Shown here: piece by piece, positions 38,580 to 50,171 of the stretch | Position numbering within the stretch: position 1 is the first letter of the stretch | Layout of the letters: each line of letters starts with the position of its first letter | DNA from: Mesostigma viride | Lineage: Eukaryota > Streptophyta > Mesostigmatophyceae > Mesostigmatales > Mesostigmataceae | NCBI GenBank assembly: GCA_009746045.1 | Contig: RPFO01001075.1 | Span: 434,501 to 498,500, forward strand | Reading direction: 5' to 3' | Length of the DNA: 64,000 nt | Made by a program: the position numbers and the translations under genes | The notes under the pieces: generated by a model | Database searches by the model: none | What the model was told of the DNA's origin: nothing | The model's input: only the letters and a program-made list of their open reading frames with translations

Positions 38580-41373
38580 ATGGCTATCACGAACAAGAAT
38601 GTCGCTAAGAAGCTTACCTACAACGAGGATGATGATGGGCAGGATCGGCGGATGCCCAGAGACAACAACAAGAAGCCGGCTGGCGATGCGGCCATTTCCA
38701 AGAAAAAGAAAAAGAACAAAAAGACTCACAATGGTTGCCAGGACGAGGGGACGGCGGCTGCAAAGCCGACCGACCTACCCCCCTCCCCTGCGAGGCCGGA
38801 GGCCGAGACGGCTCCCCCCGGGGAGACCGGCTTACCCTCGACTCCGGCGGCCGCCCCAGCCGCAACCACGGCTGGCGCGGCCATGGCTGCGGAGACCTCG
38901 GTGGTAAACCCCACTGAGGCTCCACAGTCCGGCCCCACGTTGCCATCTCTTCGGGAGCGTATGCCCCGTCAGACGGCCTCGGTGGCACCGGACGGGACGA
39001 TTACCTTTCGTCCCGCCACATCAAACCTTAATGTCCCTTTCGCCCAGGGACATAACCACATTGAGCTAACGTTTGGGCGACCCTCTGCGTCCCTTCTTCG
39101 CAAGAAGAAGGACATGGAGAGTATTAAACTCGCACGGGTGGTGCGAAAACCTGTGGAACCCATCGCCGGACAACCAATGTCCGACGATGAGGTATCCGAC
39201 ACTGCCAGTCTCCCCGATGGGGAGACTGAGATCAATCTTACCCCAGCGCTCCTGGCGGTCGAGCAGGCCGCGCTGGTGGCAAATGAAGAACGCCGAGCGC
39301 GGCAGCGGGACCGAGAGGTCCGCCGAGAGGCGGCTTTTCGGCTCGCCGCTAAGCGGCAAGAATATGAAGAGGAAGCCGCCCGTCGCCTGGCTACCCACCA
39401 GGCGATGGCGGACGCGTACCGCGAGGCCACCCAGCGGTTACGTGACCTCTTAAAAAATGCTGACTATCCCATGGACTATGCGGACAGTCAAGACCTGGCC
39501 GAGCTTGCTCGGTCAGCACACTTTAAAACCATGTCCTCCATCACCCAAGCCAGGGTCACGGAGGCCATCTTGGCCAAACATGGGGTGGTAGCTGAAGAAG
39601 CCCCCCCGCTGGAAACCACCAGCAAGAAACCCTCTCCCCCCAACCCCTGCAGTACAAGGAGGGACTGCTGGCCCTGGGTGCGAGGAAGGGCAAAGAGGCG
39701 GACTGTCCAGTCCGGCCTGCTATGATCATGGGAGAACCACTCCCTGACATACCCGAGGATGAGGCTGCCTTTCAGGCAGCCCTCCGGGAGCATGAGGTAC
39801 GCAAGGAGATGAAGCGTCTCATGCGGGAGGAGGCCAGGAGGAGAGCAGAGGCAGACACCCCTGCCCGCCCCTCCACCGATGGGGCTGGACCCAGTGGGGT
39901 TACCCGGACACCCCCGGGCTCCCCCAGGGCCACCATGACCCCCCCTCCCCCTCCCCCACCACCCCAGGTTCGCCCTGTGGGTTGGGGCCCCCTCCCAAAC
40001 CAGGGGGGGTGGCCAGGACCCCAGGAGGCCCTGGGGGGAGGTGCAGAGGTGCCACAGGCACCCAACAGGCCTGCTGAGGCCCCCCCAAGGAGCGGGGATG
40101 TCCTGGAACAGCTCGCCATTCTCCAGGCCCAGCTGGCCTCGTTGCAAGATCAGCAGTTAACAGCTAACCAGCTGCAAACTGTCGAGGGCCTGCGCGCCCT
40201 GATGTCGCGGTATGAGCGGGGGACCATCAACCTGGACCCCACCCGCCTGCAACAAGCAACCGACGCTTCTTGAGGGCCAACCCCCCTCTCACAGGTGTGT
40301 TTAACCCTCATAAAAAGGAATCCAAAATCAATATTGCTGGCTTGCCTGAGGGTCACACTGTTGAACAAGCTAAGCAATTTGTTTTTGCTTTGGAGTATGG
40401 GATGGAAGGTCTTAACCTTAGACATCAGTTTAAGGCTCTCAGGGCCTCCTCCACATTCCATCAATCATCTCCTGCAATCAGAGCATTGATTCAAACCTAT
40501 CAGGAACGTACCCTGACACCTGAAGCAGCCATTGAACAGTGGCCTACCTTTATCACTGATCTGAAACAGCTAGTGCTTACCAATAACCACATGGAAGCAG
40601 TAGAACGTTTCAACTGGCTTGCTGCATATAAGGTGAACAAGAATAACCTCTCTGGGGATGCAAAAACATACAGGGTAATGATTGAGAAAGACCTTGAGCT
40701 TCTCAAGCTCCAACCAAGGTATCTCATCCACACCTGGCTAACAAAAGCTAATTTGCAACCTTCTGTCCTGGCTACCCTGCTTACAGGCCTCAAGTCCCTC
40801 TGGGACAACTTCAGAGCTGCCATGCTCTATATCGAGGAGGCAGTGGACCCCCTGGGTACTGGCAACAACCAGGCCCAGGACCCCAAGGTCCAGGGTGTCC
40901 AAGGCCACAAACGCAAGGGGCAGGCCAGCCAGGGGGGGCACCCAAGACCCACAAGTCCTCCCACCAAGGGGGCAGTGGCTCTCAGGGGCGTGGCAACACG
41001 TGGCACCGTGTGCCCCTGCATGGCAACCCCAACAACAACAACAACAACAACAACAACAGGTCCCAGCAGGGCAACAATAACAACAGGTCCCAACAGGGCC
41101 AAAACAACAACAACAACAGGTCCCAGCAGGGCCAGAACCGGTCCCAGCAGGGAAACAACAACAACAACAACACAACAACAACCAGCCTGGCAACCCTGGG
41201 GGGTCCATAAGGTGCCTGAGGTGCTTCCAACGAGGGCACGCACGGCACAACTGCCCCAACAACGACTCCCTGGCCAACGGGGTGGATCTCTGCCCGGGCT
41301 GCTGGCACGCACGTCATCCCCTGGGGCCTCCAGGCAGCCGTTGCAACAGGCCTCGCTACCCAAATCAATGTGA
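38580..41373 (+). pseudogene. gag: Copia-2 gag region (frameshifted)
   Basis: Four overlapping frames together cover gag. 38580-39725 starts MAITNKNVAKKLTYNEDDDG and has a coiled, Arg/Glu-rich part. 39722-40273 is Pro-rich. 40270-41373 carries the conserved gag core (FNPHKKESKINIAGLPEGHT, FNWLAAYKVNKNN), which closely matches the Copia-1 gag. The zinc knuckle CLRCFQRGHARHNC (about 41210-41255) is in yet another frame. A CAA/AAC-rich microsatellite at 41030-41180 encodes Asn/Gln/Thr runs and is a likely source of indels. Confidence 0.8.
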
Positions 41374-44300
41374 GTTCACTCACCTTATGTACTCTGAGGA
41401 TGATGATCTCATTACCATTGGGGATGGCAACCAGGGCATAATTGATTTTGAGGCAGCAACCTTACTGTCCTCCCAACACCCTGTTCTGGAACCTTACATA
41501 AAAGCACTAACCCCTACTGTTGACAACTCCATAGATATCAAGGAGCTTGCTCATCAGCTGCACCTAGCCATGGGTCATGAAACAGTGGCTGAGGAACTGG
41601 CCAGACGGCTGGGGGGTAGTAGCATGGGAAAACAACTCAGGAATGCAGTAAAACTGGCTAGACAACACTGTCAAGAATGTCAGTTCAATAGCCCCAAACC
41701 TCAAAAATGGCATACTGCAACTCCTTCCACCAATAGGGGCATGATAGTGGGGGATGTGATGCACATCAACAAAGATGTCCAACCCTACCTGATCCTAAAA
41801 GACTCATGGTCCAGGTTCACAGTAATGGAACCCCTACCTGGCATGTCTGCAGGGCAGCTACGTGTTGCACTCATGATTGCTTTACCCAGATTCTACCCAG
41901 TTGACAGAATTTTGCTTGATCAACAATTTTCTTGTCTGACTGACCTGGAAGGGTGTGAAGCAATAGAGATTGCTGGGCTGGAAGATCATGAGGGTCAGGG
42001 GGTCATTGAAAGAACCATCAGATCTGTCAAAACCCTACTAGCCAAAAATCCTTCCAAGGATGCTACTTCAGGGGTCTATTGTGACAGGGCACTCTGGTGT
42101 CATGAAATGTGCACAACCCTAAACATGAGACCTGTCTTGCATGCCACGTGGGGTGAAGTAATCCCAGCAGGCCTGCAGGCAGGTGTATATCCCCCAGAGG
42201 TGATAGCACTGTACAACACTGCACGTGCACAAACCTCAGCAAAACTGGCAGAAAAAGATAAAACCCATTCCAGGCCAGTATTCCAAAAAGGTGATCAAGT
42301 TCTCTATTACAAGGAAAACAGCTTTGGTAAGGTTGGAACTTGGCTAGGTCCAGTTACCATCCGTGGATTTACCAAAAACAGCAAGACCGTGGAGGTCAAG
42401 CACAATATCAATGGGAAGCGTCACAGGGTGAGCTGTCATAGAATTAAGAAGTATTATTCTCCCATGGCAGACGTGCCTGGGGAAGAGTCTTTAAGCATGG
42501 ACTCACTACTTCTATCTGGCAACTCCAGCATGCCCAGCAGTAGCTCTGAGCCACCAATTACTGCTGTTGACAGCACCACAGCACCCTCTGTGAACCCTTC
42601 CACCCTCAGTGAAGCCAGGCCCACTTCACAACCTGGGGATTGCTTAACCAGGCACGAGGTAGCTGGGTTGGAAGCATTAGCTCAGCCCCAAGGCACCAAA
42701 TTGTCTGCCAACCCTCCCGCTCTGAGGTCAAGATTGGCAGTCGCCTTGCAAGCATTACACAGGTCACATAAGCAACAAGCTGCTGTGGCCGCAGGGTTGG
42801 CAAAAGTCTCAGCTGTGTGCACTAGTCAGGACCCCTGGACCCTGGCAATAGACACTCAGGCACAGGTCAGTGTGATCAGTGCACAAGCCATCCCTGGTCT
42901 TGAGATTGCACCTTCATTTTGGGCACGGGTGCAGGATTTCTCAGGCCAAAGCTCACTGGATGTAGTGGGACAAGTGATGCTCCCTATACTTGGTATTCAG
43001 ACACCCTTCCAGGTGGTGGAGGGGTACTCTGGTAACACCTTGTTGGGGGAACCTTTTGTATCCTATCCTGGGGTGCTTATCTCAGCTAATGAGCTCAGTG
43101 TCACAGGGGTGGGTGCAGTTCCTCTGGACCACTTTAAAATCCCTCTCTCCAGTATTGTCCCTGGTATGGATGCTGTCATCAAGGCAGTCAACACTCAGTA
43201 TGCACCAGGGGAGATCCCTGATCTGGACAAGTTAGTGCACAGCCAGTTCCTCCATCCCTCAGCCTTTGGGCTGGGTAAGTGGGACATAGCCATGCACTCA
43301 CCCCACCAAATCTCCCACGTCATACAAGAATGCAAAACACAAAAAGGGTTTACCAAGTGGCTGATGGCCATTGTCCACCAAGCCAGGCAGGAATGGGTCC
43401 TGCCCAACCCCAAAAACCCTCAATACAAACCGCCTGTCACCCCTTCATGGGACGTGCCAGAGGGAGCCAAAAAGCTCAGATTAAAATTTGTTCTCAAACA
43501 AAAACCACAAAAAGTGGGCTCCCCAATCTTCCATGCCAGACCATGTGTCACAGAATTAAAGGGGACCTCCACACTGCCAAAAGGGGAAACATACACACCT
43601 GGGCTGCAACAAACCTCACTCAGGATCATGCTCTCCCTCTTCCTCCACAACCTCAATGCAGGCCAAGACTATGTCTGCAAAGCCACTGATATTAAAAGGG
43701 CCTTCCTCAGGGGGGACCCAGAAAAGGCTGAATCTGTGTGGAAAGGGAAGGTGTACGTGGTAGACACCCCAGCTGTGTGGAAACCTTATATTGATGAGCC
43801 CCACCTTATCATCAACATTGGGGTGGAAGGGCTTGTCAGTGCCCCAAAAATTTTCAGAGACTCAGCAGAGGAAGTATTCAAAAAGCTCAAGGCCACGTAT
43901 GATGACCTGGACCCATGCTTTTTTGTTGTACCCACCCCCTCTGGACTGCTGTTCTTTGTGTGGCATGGAGATGACCAACTCATTTGTGGGCCTAGAGCTG
44001 AGGTGGAAACCTTTATTCAGCAGGTCCAGGAATCATATGAGATTGGCAAACAGGTGGAATTGAGCACAACCCCCATCCAGTTCTGTGGCATCATGTTGCA
44101 GCTGCATAGGCAGCCAGATCAGTGGGTCTGCTCTCTCTCCCCTCCTGCAGAATATATCCAAGATTGTCTAGATCTGCTGCAGGACAACTACCTCCCCTTA
44201 CATATGTGTGCCACTGTTCAGGGCAAACTGGGGTGGTGGTCAGCCATCTGTGGGGCTCCCTTAGCTGTCATCAGCAGGGTCACCCATGATGTTCTAGTCA

Positions 44301-44896
44301 AGATCAAATGCAGTCACATCAGGAAGTTGGTCAATGACTGTCCCCCCCTCATCCTCCATGGCCTGAATCTGATGGAAGACATCCACATCCAATGTGTCAT
44401 GGACAGCTCCATGGAGAGCAGAACAATCAATCAGATGGGGGCACGGGAATCAGGGCTGTTTTTTCTCACCAACAGGTCAGATTACATGTCCCTCACTTCC
44501 TGGTACAGCAGGCTACACCGCAGAAAACCTGGCAGCAGCAACTCAGCTGAATGTCGTGCTGTGGTGTCTGCTGCATTGCATGCTCGTTCCCTGCAGCACA
44601 TGCTCACCTGGCTACAAACCCAGGCAGGCAGCACATGCAATGTCATCTCACATCTCTATACTGACAGCCAATCTGTGATCAGCTTTCTAACCAAGAAATC
44701 TGTCTCTGCTGCTGTCCACACTGACTTGGATTGGGTGATCCTCAAACAGGAGGCCACCTATTTTTCCAGCTGGACTCATGTGGATGATGAGGACAACCCA
44801 GCAGACGCTCTCACGAAGCTGCGGGATGCTGCTGGCCAACAGTACCAGCTCCTCTTTCAGAACATGAACCCCTATGATATCAGAGTCAGTGTTTGA
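41282..44896 (+). CDS. pol: Copia-2 polyprotein: integrase, protease-like domain, RT, RNase H
   Basis: 1204 codons in one frame. Cys cluster at the start (DLCPGCWHARHPLGPPGSRC), integrase HHCC (LHLAMGHETV ... HCQECQF), core motifs (ILLDQQFSCLTD, GQGVIERTIRSVK) and a GPY/F-like block (TWLGPVTIRGFTKNS). The protease-like domain lies near residues 518-600: LAIDTQAQVSVIS and TLLGEPFVSYPGV. RT: CKATDIKRAFLRGD (about 800) and FFVWHGDDQLIC (about 893). RNase H: CVMDSSMES, LYTDSQSVISF and NPADALTK. This confirms the Copia-1 order IN-PR-RT-RH in an uninterrupted frame. Expression probably depends on its own initiation or on frameshifting from gag. Confidence 0.93.
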   Translation: MDLCPGCWHARHPLGPPGSRCNRPRYPNQCEFTHLMYSEDDDLITIGDGNQGIIDFEAATLLSSQHPVLEPYIKALTPTVDNSIDIKELAHQLHLAMGHETVAEELARRLGGSSMGKQLRNAVKLARQHCQECQFNSPKPQKWHTATPSTNRGMIVGDVMHINKDVQPYLILKDSWSRFTVMEPLPGMSAGQLRVALMIALPRFYPVDRILLDQQFSCLTDLEGCEAIEIAGLEDHEGQGVIERTIRSVKTLLAKNPSKDATSGVYCDRALWCHEMCTTLNMRPVLHATWGEVIPAGLQAGVYPPEVIALYNTARAQTSAKLAEKDKTHSRPVFQKGDQVLYYKENSFGKVGTWLGPVTIRGFTKNSKTVEVKHNINGKRHRVSCHRIKKYYSPMADVPGEESLSMDSLLLSGNSSMPSSSSEPPITAVDSTTAPSVNPSTLSEARPTSQPGDCLTRHEVAGLEALAQPQGTKLSANPPALRSRLAVALQALHRSHKQQAAVAAGLAKVSAVCTSQDPWTLAIDTQAQVSVISAQAIPGLEIAPSFWARVQDFSGQSSLDVVGQVMLPILGIQTPFQVVEGYSGNTLLGEPFVSYPGVLISANELSVTGVGAVPLDHFKIPLSSIVPGMDAVIKAVNTQYAPGEIPDLDKLVHSQFLHPSAFGLGKWDIAMHSPHQISHVIQECKTQKGFTKWLMAIVHQARQEWVLPNPKNPQYKPPVTPSWDVPEGAKKLRLKFVLKQKPQKVGSPIFHARPCVTELKGTSTLPKGETYTPGLQQTSLRIMLSLFLHNLNAGQDYVCKATDIKRAFLRGDPEKAESVWKGKVYVVDTPAVWKPYIDEPHLIINIGVEGLVSAPKIFRDSAEEVFKKLKATYDDLDPCFFVVPTPSGLLFFVWHGDDQLICGPRAEVETFIQQVQESYEIGKQVELSTTPIQFCGIMLQLHRQPDQWVCSLSPPAEYIQDCLDLLQDNYLPLHMCATVQGKLGWWSAICGAPLAVISRVTHDVLVKIKCSHIRKLVNDCPPLILHGLNLMEDIHIQCVMDSSMESRTINQMGARESGLFFLTNRSDYMSLTSWYSRLHRRKPGSSNSAECRAVVSAALHARSLQHMLTWLQTQAGSTCNVISHLYTDSQSVISFLTKKSVSAAVHTDLDWVILKQEATYFSSWTHVDDEDNPADALTKLRDAAGQQYQLLFQNMNPYDIRVSV

Positions 44897-45270
44897 ATAA
44901 ATGACTGGCCATAGCACAGTACACAACCACCACACCCCCTTACCACAGCGATAGCTGCTGGGCGCCATAAAATTCAACACATTCGTTGTGGGGTGTGAGT
45001 GCTGGCTAGGTCAGATTTGTATCCATTTGCAGCTTGAGGACACAAGCTTTGTATCCATTTACTTAATGTGTGCTTCAGTACCTGGCCAAACCAGCCAGCT
45101 GTGTACACCTTATTTAATGTGCAATATAACACCTGGCCAGAACAGCCAGCTGTAACCAACCTGGCTCAACCAGCCATGTCTCTTTTGTACCCCTAATCAA
45201 CTTAAAAACAATAACAATAATGTTGGGGGTGCAGACCTGCATTAAGAAATAAATAATAAAACAATACTGG
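44897..45270 (+). other. Copia-2 3' UTR
   Basis: No gene. Contains repeats of ACCTGGCCA(A/G)A(A/C)CAGCCAGCTGT. Ends in an A-rich tract AATAATAAAACAATACTGG that abuts the 3' LTR and is the probable plus-strand primer. Confidence 0.7.
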
Positions 45271-45436
45271 AGTTAGTCTCCATGCTTTGCTGTAGACTAA
45301 GTCTCAAAGGCATTGTGAATACAACGTATGAATAAGCCTTGTAAACCCACGTTGGTATGTGAATATAAATACCACGTGGGCTATGCAGATAGGGATGCTA
45401 GTCGAGTCGCATACGTTTCCCTAGATAGGTACTTTG
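45271..45436 (+). repeat. Copia-2 3' LTR, first part
   Basis: Matches 38091-38256 of the 5' LTR. It ends at CTTTG (45432-45436), the target duplication of the nested LTR element. The rest of this LTR resumes at 49855. Confidence 0.93.
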
Positions 45437-46052
45437 TGTCAAAAATGTCATGCTGTGACCATGGGAGGTTGTTGATATTACATTAATAATGATGACCTCA
45501 TTTACGACTTTGTCATGATGGAAATATTTTGTCAACCACCATGGCTGAAAGGTGCCATTTTCTAGAATAGTGGTGGTCAGAAAAGATGAACTGGCGTGTA
45601 GCCCAGCCACCACCTATATGGCTGGTCGGCAGGACCACAACATAATTAACTTAACATGACAGCTAGGCAACACTTAACCAGTGCTAGATGCTGCCTGCTG
45701 GCAAATCATGGTTGTACCATGGCAGACAGAATTAGGTACGCCTAGCTGACGGTCCAGGTACCACGAATTGAATTATTGGCGCCTGTCCTATATGGGCCAT
45801 GCGCCACATGACACGACATGGATTGTACTACAGTGCCGTATAGTGACCAGGCACATATATATGAAAAGACTCATAACTTTCTACCTAGAGCTCAGATCAA
45901 GGTGATTCTAGTGGCAAAGTTGTAGCCAAACATGAGCTCTACGCAGTCATACTGGCGTTGTAGGTTGTTCTGACTTAACTACGGACTACCCGAACTTTAT
46001 CTAGATTAGTAAGTGCTAGACTTGTCAGGCATATTGGGGCATATTCCTGACA
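45437..46052 (-). repeat. LTR of the non-coding LTR element (left copy)
   Basis: 616 bp, TGTCA...TGACA termini. Appears identical to the right copy at 47535-49854 once the TTAA-flanked MITE is removed. Confidence 0.92.
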
Positions 46053-47534
46053 TGCCCCTTGCACCAAATGCCGTATACAAGCTCACCCCCCTGGCAAGTA
46101 ACACATGGATAGTGAGGGTAGTCGGGTATAAAGAAACCCAAGCTCTCCCCCCCTTACACGGCTAACCCGGTCATGCTGAAAGGAGAAATAGGCAAGAGTA
46201 GCAGTTGGAGCTAAGGGTCACATGGCCCCCAAGTGGCCCTGGGAGTGCGCCAGGTGAAGAACAGGGTGCCCCAGGTCACGTAGAAATACTGGGAAAAAAA
46301 ACAAGGACTGGATCCAGCTCGGCCCCGTGTGTAGATGCCCCTGGAAGGGTGCCCCCCTTGGAGTAATAATCAGCAGAAATCGTGGACGTAAAAGCTGGTA
46401 ATGGCAGGAGTCGCTCTGGAATCATTTATCAGGAGCTGGCGACGACCGCAGTGGGTGTGAGCAGCTACAGGCACCTAGCTGCAGTGACTACTAACCGCTG
46501 ACTAGACGGCTGCGTACTGCTGGCTGGTGGCATTGATGCTGGTCTGAAGTGGCGATTTGGCTGGCAGGTACGTGCAGCTGGCTGCAACTACTACTAAGAG
46601 CTGATCAGGCTGCTGTGTGTTGCTGGCTGCTGCGACTGTGTGCTGCCATGCTGATGGGGTGCTGGTAGGTATCTGCAGCTGGTTGCAACAACTACCACAA
46701 GCGAGTCAGGCTGTGGTGTGTGGCTGACTGCTGCTACTATTTCCTATCATGCTGTATGGCGCGTGCTGGGTACTGCACTACGGCTGCGTGCGGCAGTTGG
46801 CTGTCACTGGCCACTTAACTAATGACGGCTGCTGCGGCTGGCGAGCGGCATTTAAACGAGCTGTTTCCCATTGAAGAAAAGCCAAGGGTGCGAGAGGAGA
46901 ACCAGGTGGATGCTGCAAGATTTCCCCGCACCGACGTGGGATGGAGCATTGTAGTTGATGCCGTTGTAGTGGTCCGTGCATAGCTGCTCTTGTACGATGG
47001 TGCTTCCAAACCATGGCGACTGGCAAAAAATCTGAATAATGCTTGGCTGGAACTAGGAAAAAGAAACCCCATGTCGCCTGGAAGGTGGCCCACCGTTTAA
47101 AACATTTGTGGTCGCTTTATATAGGCGCCATCAAGCTCGTTGTATTCTCAGAAGAACAAAGGGGTCTTGGGCTTTGCAAGGCTGGTCACGGCTGGCAACC
47201 GGTAGTCACCCAGGGTAATAAAAATAAAGCGTGAACCGCTGCGCCCAAGTGCCGACAATGTAGAAATCTGAATGTTTAGTGAAGCTCATGCAAGAGGTCG
47301 TTTAAGGTCGAAATTCGGAGCAAACAGGGCCTGCCGCAAGAAAATTCGTAGCCGACGCAATACTCCACGGAATGACGCCGGACTTGGTTCAATAGATGCG
47401 CAATTTGATGCTGATTCCGTGGACATGTTGAGTGGCACCAACGGATTAGAATTCCGAAAGTTCTTGCCGAAATGCTGCCCAGGCAAAAATTTGCCCGATT
47501 TGGAAAGATCACAACCCCCCTCATTCCGATGCCA
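46053..47534 (-). other. Interior of the non-coding LTR element, no gene
   Basis: No coding frame on either strand. Several imperfect repeats of a unit with GCTGGCTG(C/G)...ACTACTA and GGTACGTGCAGCTGG occur at 46480-46800. The interior should be copied by enzymes of an autonomous relative. Confidence 0.65.
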
Positions 47535-47584
47535 TGTCAAAAATGTCATGCTGTGACCATGGGAGGTTGTTGATATTACATTAA

Positions 47585-49284
47585 CCCCTAAATGGGCAGA
47601 AATACTGCCGATGCATCGGCTGTAACTTCACAATTTTGCAAACCAGATGCCATCCAACCCACCCATATCCAATGGCTGTCCTTGGGGGCCAAGCATGTCC
47701 ATGAGTTGCCCTTCGGGTTGGTATATCACAACCTTACATATGTGCAGGGTAGGCCATGTATAACTGCCGTCAAAGTCAGGGGGGTCAAGACGAGCGTTTT
47801 CATTTTTGGTAGAATGTGCATTTTGAATTATGTTGTAAGAGCTAGGCACCTACCACTTCAGGGATGATAAACAATTAGTTGCTGAACAGTTTGAGCCATT
47901 GGGGTCATCATTTGGGTGGGTATACTAGCAGTTACACCCAGTACAGCCCATAGGGGTACCGTTGGTAAAAAGCAGCCAAGGGGGTAGGGGTGGGCATACT
48001 ACCTACTAATACCTACTAAAAATGTCCCCCAACCATGCCACACAATACATTTCCCTTCCACAATGATGGGGAAACATAACTGCATCATCACACTGCCCTT
48101 ACATGGCACCTATGTGCAGGTGCCACCTTGTCCATGCACGTAGGTAACGTGGTACGGATACCCGACGCAAGGCATGCATTCTAGGAGGCAGCCACCAACA
48201 AACTAGTGATTTCAAGCCTATTTCAGCTTGCCCTAGCAAGGATAAACTAGGCCTAAGCTGCTATAGCTTGCCAGGTGATAGCCAGCACACCTGGTGGCAC
48301 ATGCTGACAATGGGAAGCTTCTACTCACCGGGTACATGCTTGATGATCCCACAGAGACCAGCCAACTGCCTCACACTCATGCAATATGTGTGTGGGAAAT
48401 GTATAACAAACATATATGGAGGTATTCAAACCCATACAGCCTCTAAAACTTATCACCATCACACTATGGCAGGTCAACTGACTGAGGGAAGCATCTAAGA
48501 ATGGTGTTTTAGGAAGGGGCCAGGCCATGGTCAAGAAAGAGCATGAATAATGAAGAAAGAATGTGCTACACAAGCTAGAACATATATATAAACGTCAAAC
48601 ATCGACAAGAAAACGATAACTCAGCTTTACCTGGCATGGCTGGCATTACCTTGGCCCAGGCGGTGGCCGCAAAATGGCGCATTTCGGCACACCAAAGTTG
48701 TGCAGCATGGTCGCTAGATTCGACGATTTCTGGCCACCCTTGCACGTTTACGACTACAAATCATCATAAAAAGTAAAAAGAAACCGATATATCCTTTAAA
48801 ATACGCCGGAAAGGTATTGCTGTCAACGTTTCTATCGACCGGCCTGATCGCAGTTTTTTCCAGCAAGAACGCTGCCGACACCTATCAAATGGCATTCCCG
48901 CGAACCAAAAATTGGCCTGTATCATCTTTAGGACGTATAAAATCAATTCCCTGAGTTTGGTCAGAAAATTCGAACGAAAACGTAAATGCCATGCGTGGGC
49001 GCAAGCCGCCATGGCCAGGTCGTCGTTTTCCGGAATGCACGTTGTACGTGAAAAAGTACCCTGACCCCTTGTACTTTGACCGGCCAGAACACCTCTATAA
49101 CTTTGTCAGAAGTATGCAAACCCTAGTACCATGCTGTGAGGAAAATTATAAACTTTCGATCTTCTCAGCTAAACTTTTCCTAATTCTCAATAGTTTTCGC
49201 GGCATTTGGTCCCCCGAGAAGGGGCCGACGTGTCGGCTGTAACTCAGTTTTAGGCGGAAAATCGGCAGCCAGACCATTTAGGGG
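47585..49284. mobile_element. piggyBac-like non-autonomous MITE (TTAA target)
   Basis: 1700 bp bounded by CCCCTAAATGG and its inverse CCATTTAGGGG, flanked by TTAA on both sides (47581-47584 and 49285-49288). Next to each end is a short palindrome followed by TGTAAC (GCCGATGCATCGGC on the left, GCCGACGTGTCGGC on the right), a possible transposase-binding feature. TTAA duplication and a C-rich terminus are typical of the piggyBac superfamily. No transposase is encoded. The element lies inside an LTR whose partner copy shows the empty site. Confidence 0.85.
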
Positions 49285-49854
49285 TTAATAATGATGACCT
49301 CATTTACGACTTTGTCATGATGGAAATATTTTGTCAACCACCATGGCTGAAAGGTGCCATTTTCTAGAATAGTGGTGGTCAGAAAAGATGAACTGGCGTG
49401 TAGCCCAGCCACCACCTATATGGCTGGTCGGCAGGACCACAACATAATTAACTTAACATGACAGCTAGGCAACACTTAACCAGTGCTAGATGCTGCCTGC
49501 TGGCAAATCATGGTTGTACCATGGCAGACAGAATTAGGTACGCCTAGCTGACGGTCCAGGTACCACGAATTGAATTATTGGCGCCTGTCCTATATGGGCC
49601 ATGCGCCACATGACACGACATGGATTGTACTACAGTGCCGTATAGTGACCAGGCACATATATATGAAAAGACTCATAACTTTCTACCTAGAGCTCAGATC
49701 AAGGTGATTCTAGTGGCAAAGTTGTAGCCAAACATGAGCTCTACGCAGTCATACTGGCGTTGTAGGTTGTTCTGACTTAACTACGGACTACCCGAACTTT
49801 ATCTAGATTAGTAAGTGCTAGACTTGTCAGGCATATTGGGGCATATTCCTGACA

Positions 49855-50166
49855 CTTTGGGTACTGAGGTACGTGACAGATGTCAGTACCCAGTATACGT
49901 AGTGTCCTGTCATTGGACGGTACTAGAGTATCCTAGATAGGGACCGTACTGCAGCGTGCATTGATTTGTGATCGCACGATGCAGTGACTAGGCAGCTACC
50001 TGTCATCGTGCGGCCTCGGGCCAACGGTCTGCACCCAACGGTCACTGGCGGCGCAGCCGGTGAGAGGAACGTTGATAAAGGGTAAACCTATTTTCTAATG
50101 AAGCAAGCAATTCATTGCTCCCAGCTTTCAGTGTTCTCAAGCAATATATCCCACCGCATTCTAACT
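49855..50166 (+). repeat. Copia-2 3' LTR, second part
   Basis: Continues the LTR after the nested element and its CTTTG duplication; matches 38252-38561 of the 5' LTR apart from three small differences near the end. Followed by the TCTAT duplication of Copia-2. Confidence 0.93.
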
Positions 50167-50171
50167 TCTAT

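Larger units (their letters stand above)
45437..49854 (-). mobile_element. Non-coding LTR retrotransposon (LARD/TRIM-like) nested in the Copia-2 LTR
   Basis: LTRs at 45437-46052 (616 bp) and 47535-49854 (616 bp after removal of a MITE) begin TGTCAAAAATG and end ATATTCCTGACA and look identical. Target duplication CTTTG. The 1.48-kb interior has no gag or pol. On the minus strand, TGGCATCGGAATGAGG directly after the LTR is a primer-binding-site-like sequence, and CAAGGGGCA before the other LTR resembles a polypurine tract, so the element is oriented leftward. Its LTR ends and the sequence near 46080-46260 resemble the gag-only element at 57364-60178. Confidence 0.9.
38091..50166 (+). mobile_element. 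Copia-2 LTR retrotransposon with nested insertions in its 3' LTR
   Basis: 5' LTR 38091-38561; 3' LTR 45271-50166, split by a 4.4-kb LTR element; target duplication TCTAT at 38086-38090 and 50167-50171. After removing the nested element the two LTRs are 471 and 473 bp and differ at three sites. It is related to Copia-1, with the same AGTTA...TAACT termini and the same domain order. The gag region has several frame breaks while pol is one long open frame. Confidence 0.95.

Noticed and set aside
40738-41383. Cys/Gly-rich minus-strand ORFs
   Set aside because: These are antisense shadows of the CAA/AAC repeat in the Copia-2 gag region.
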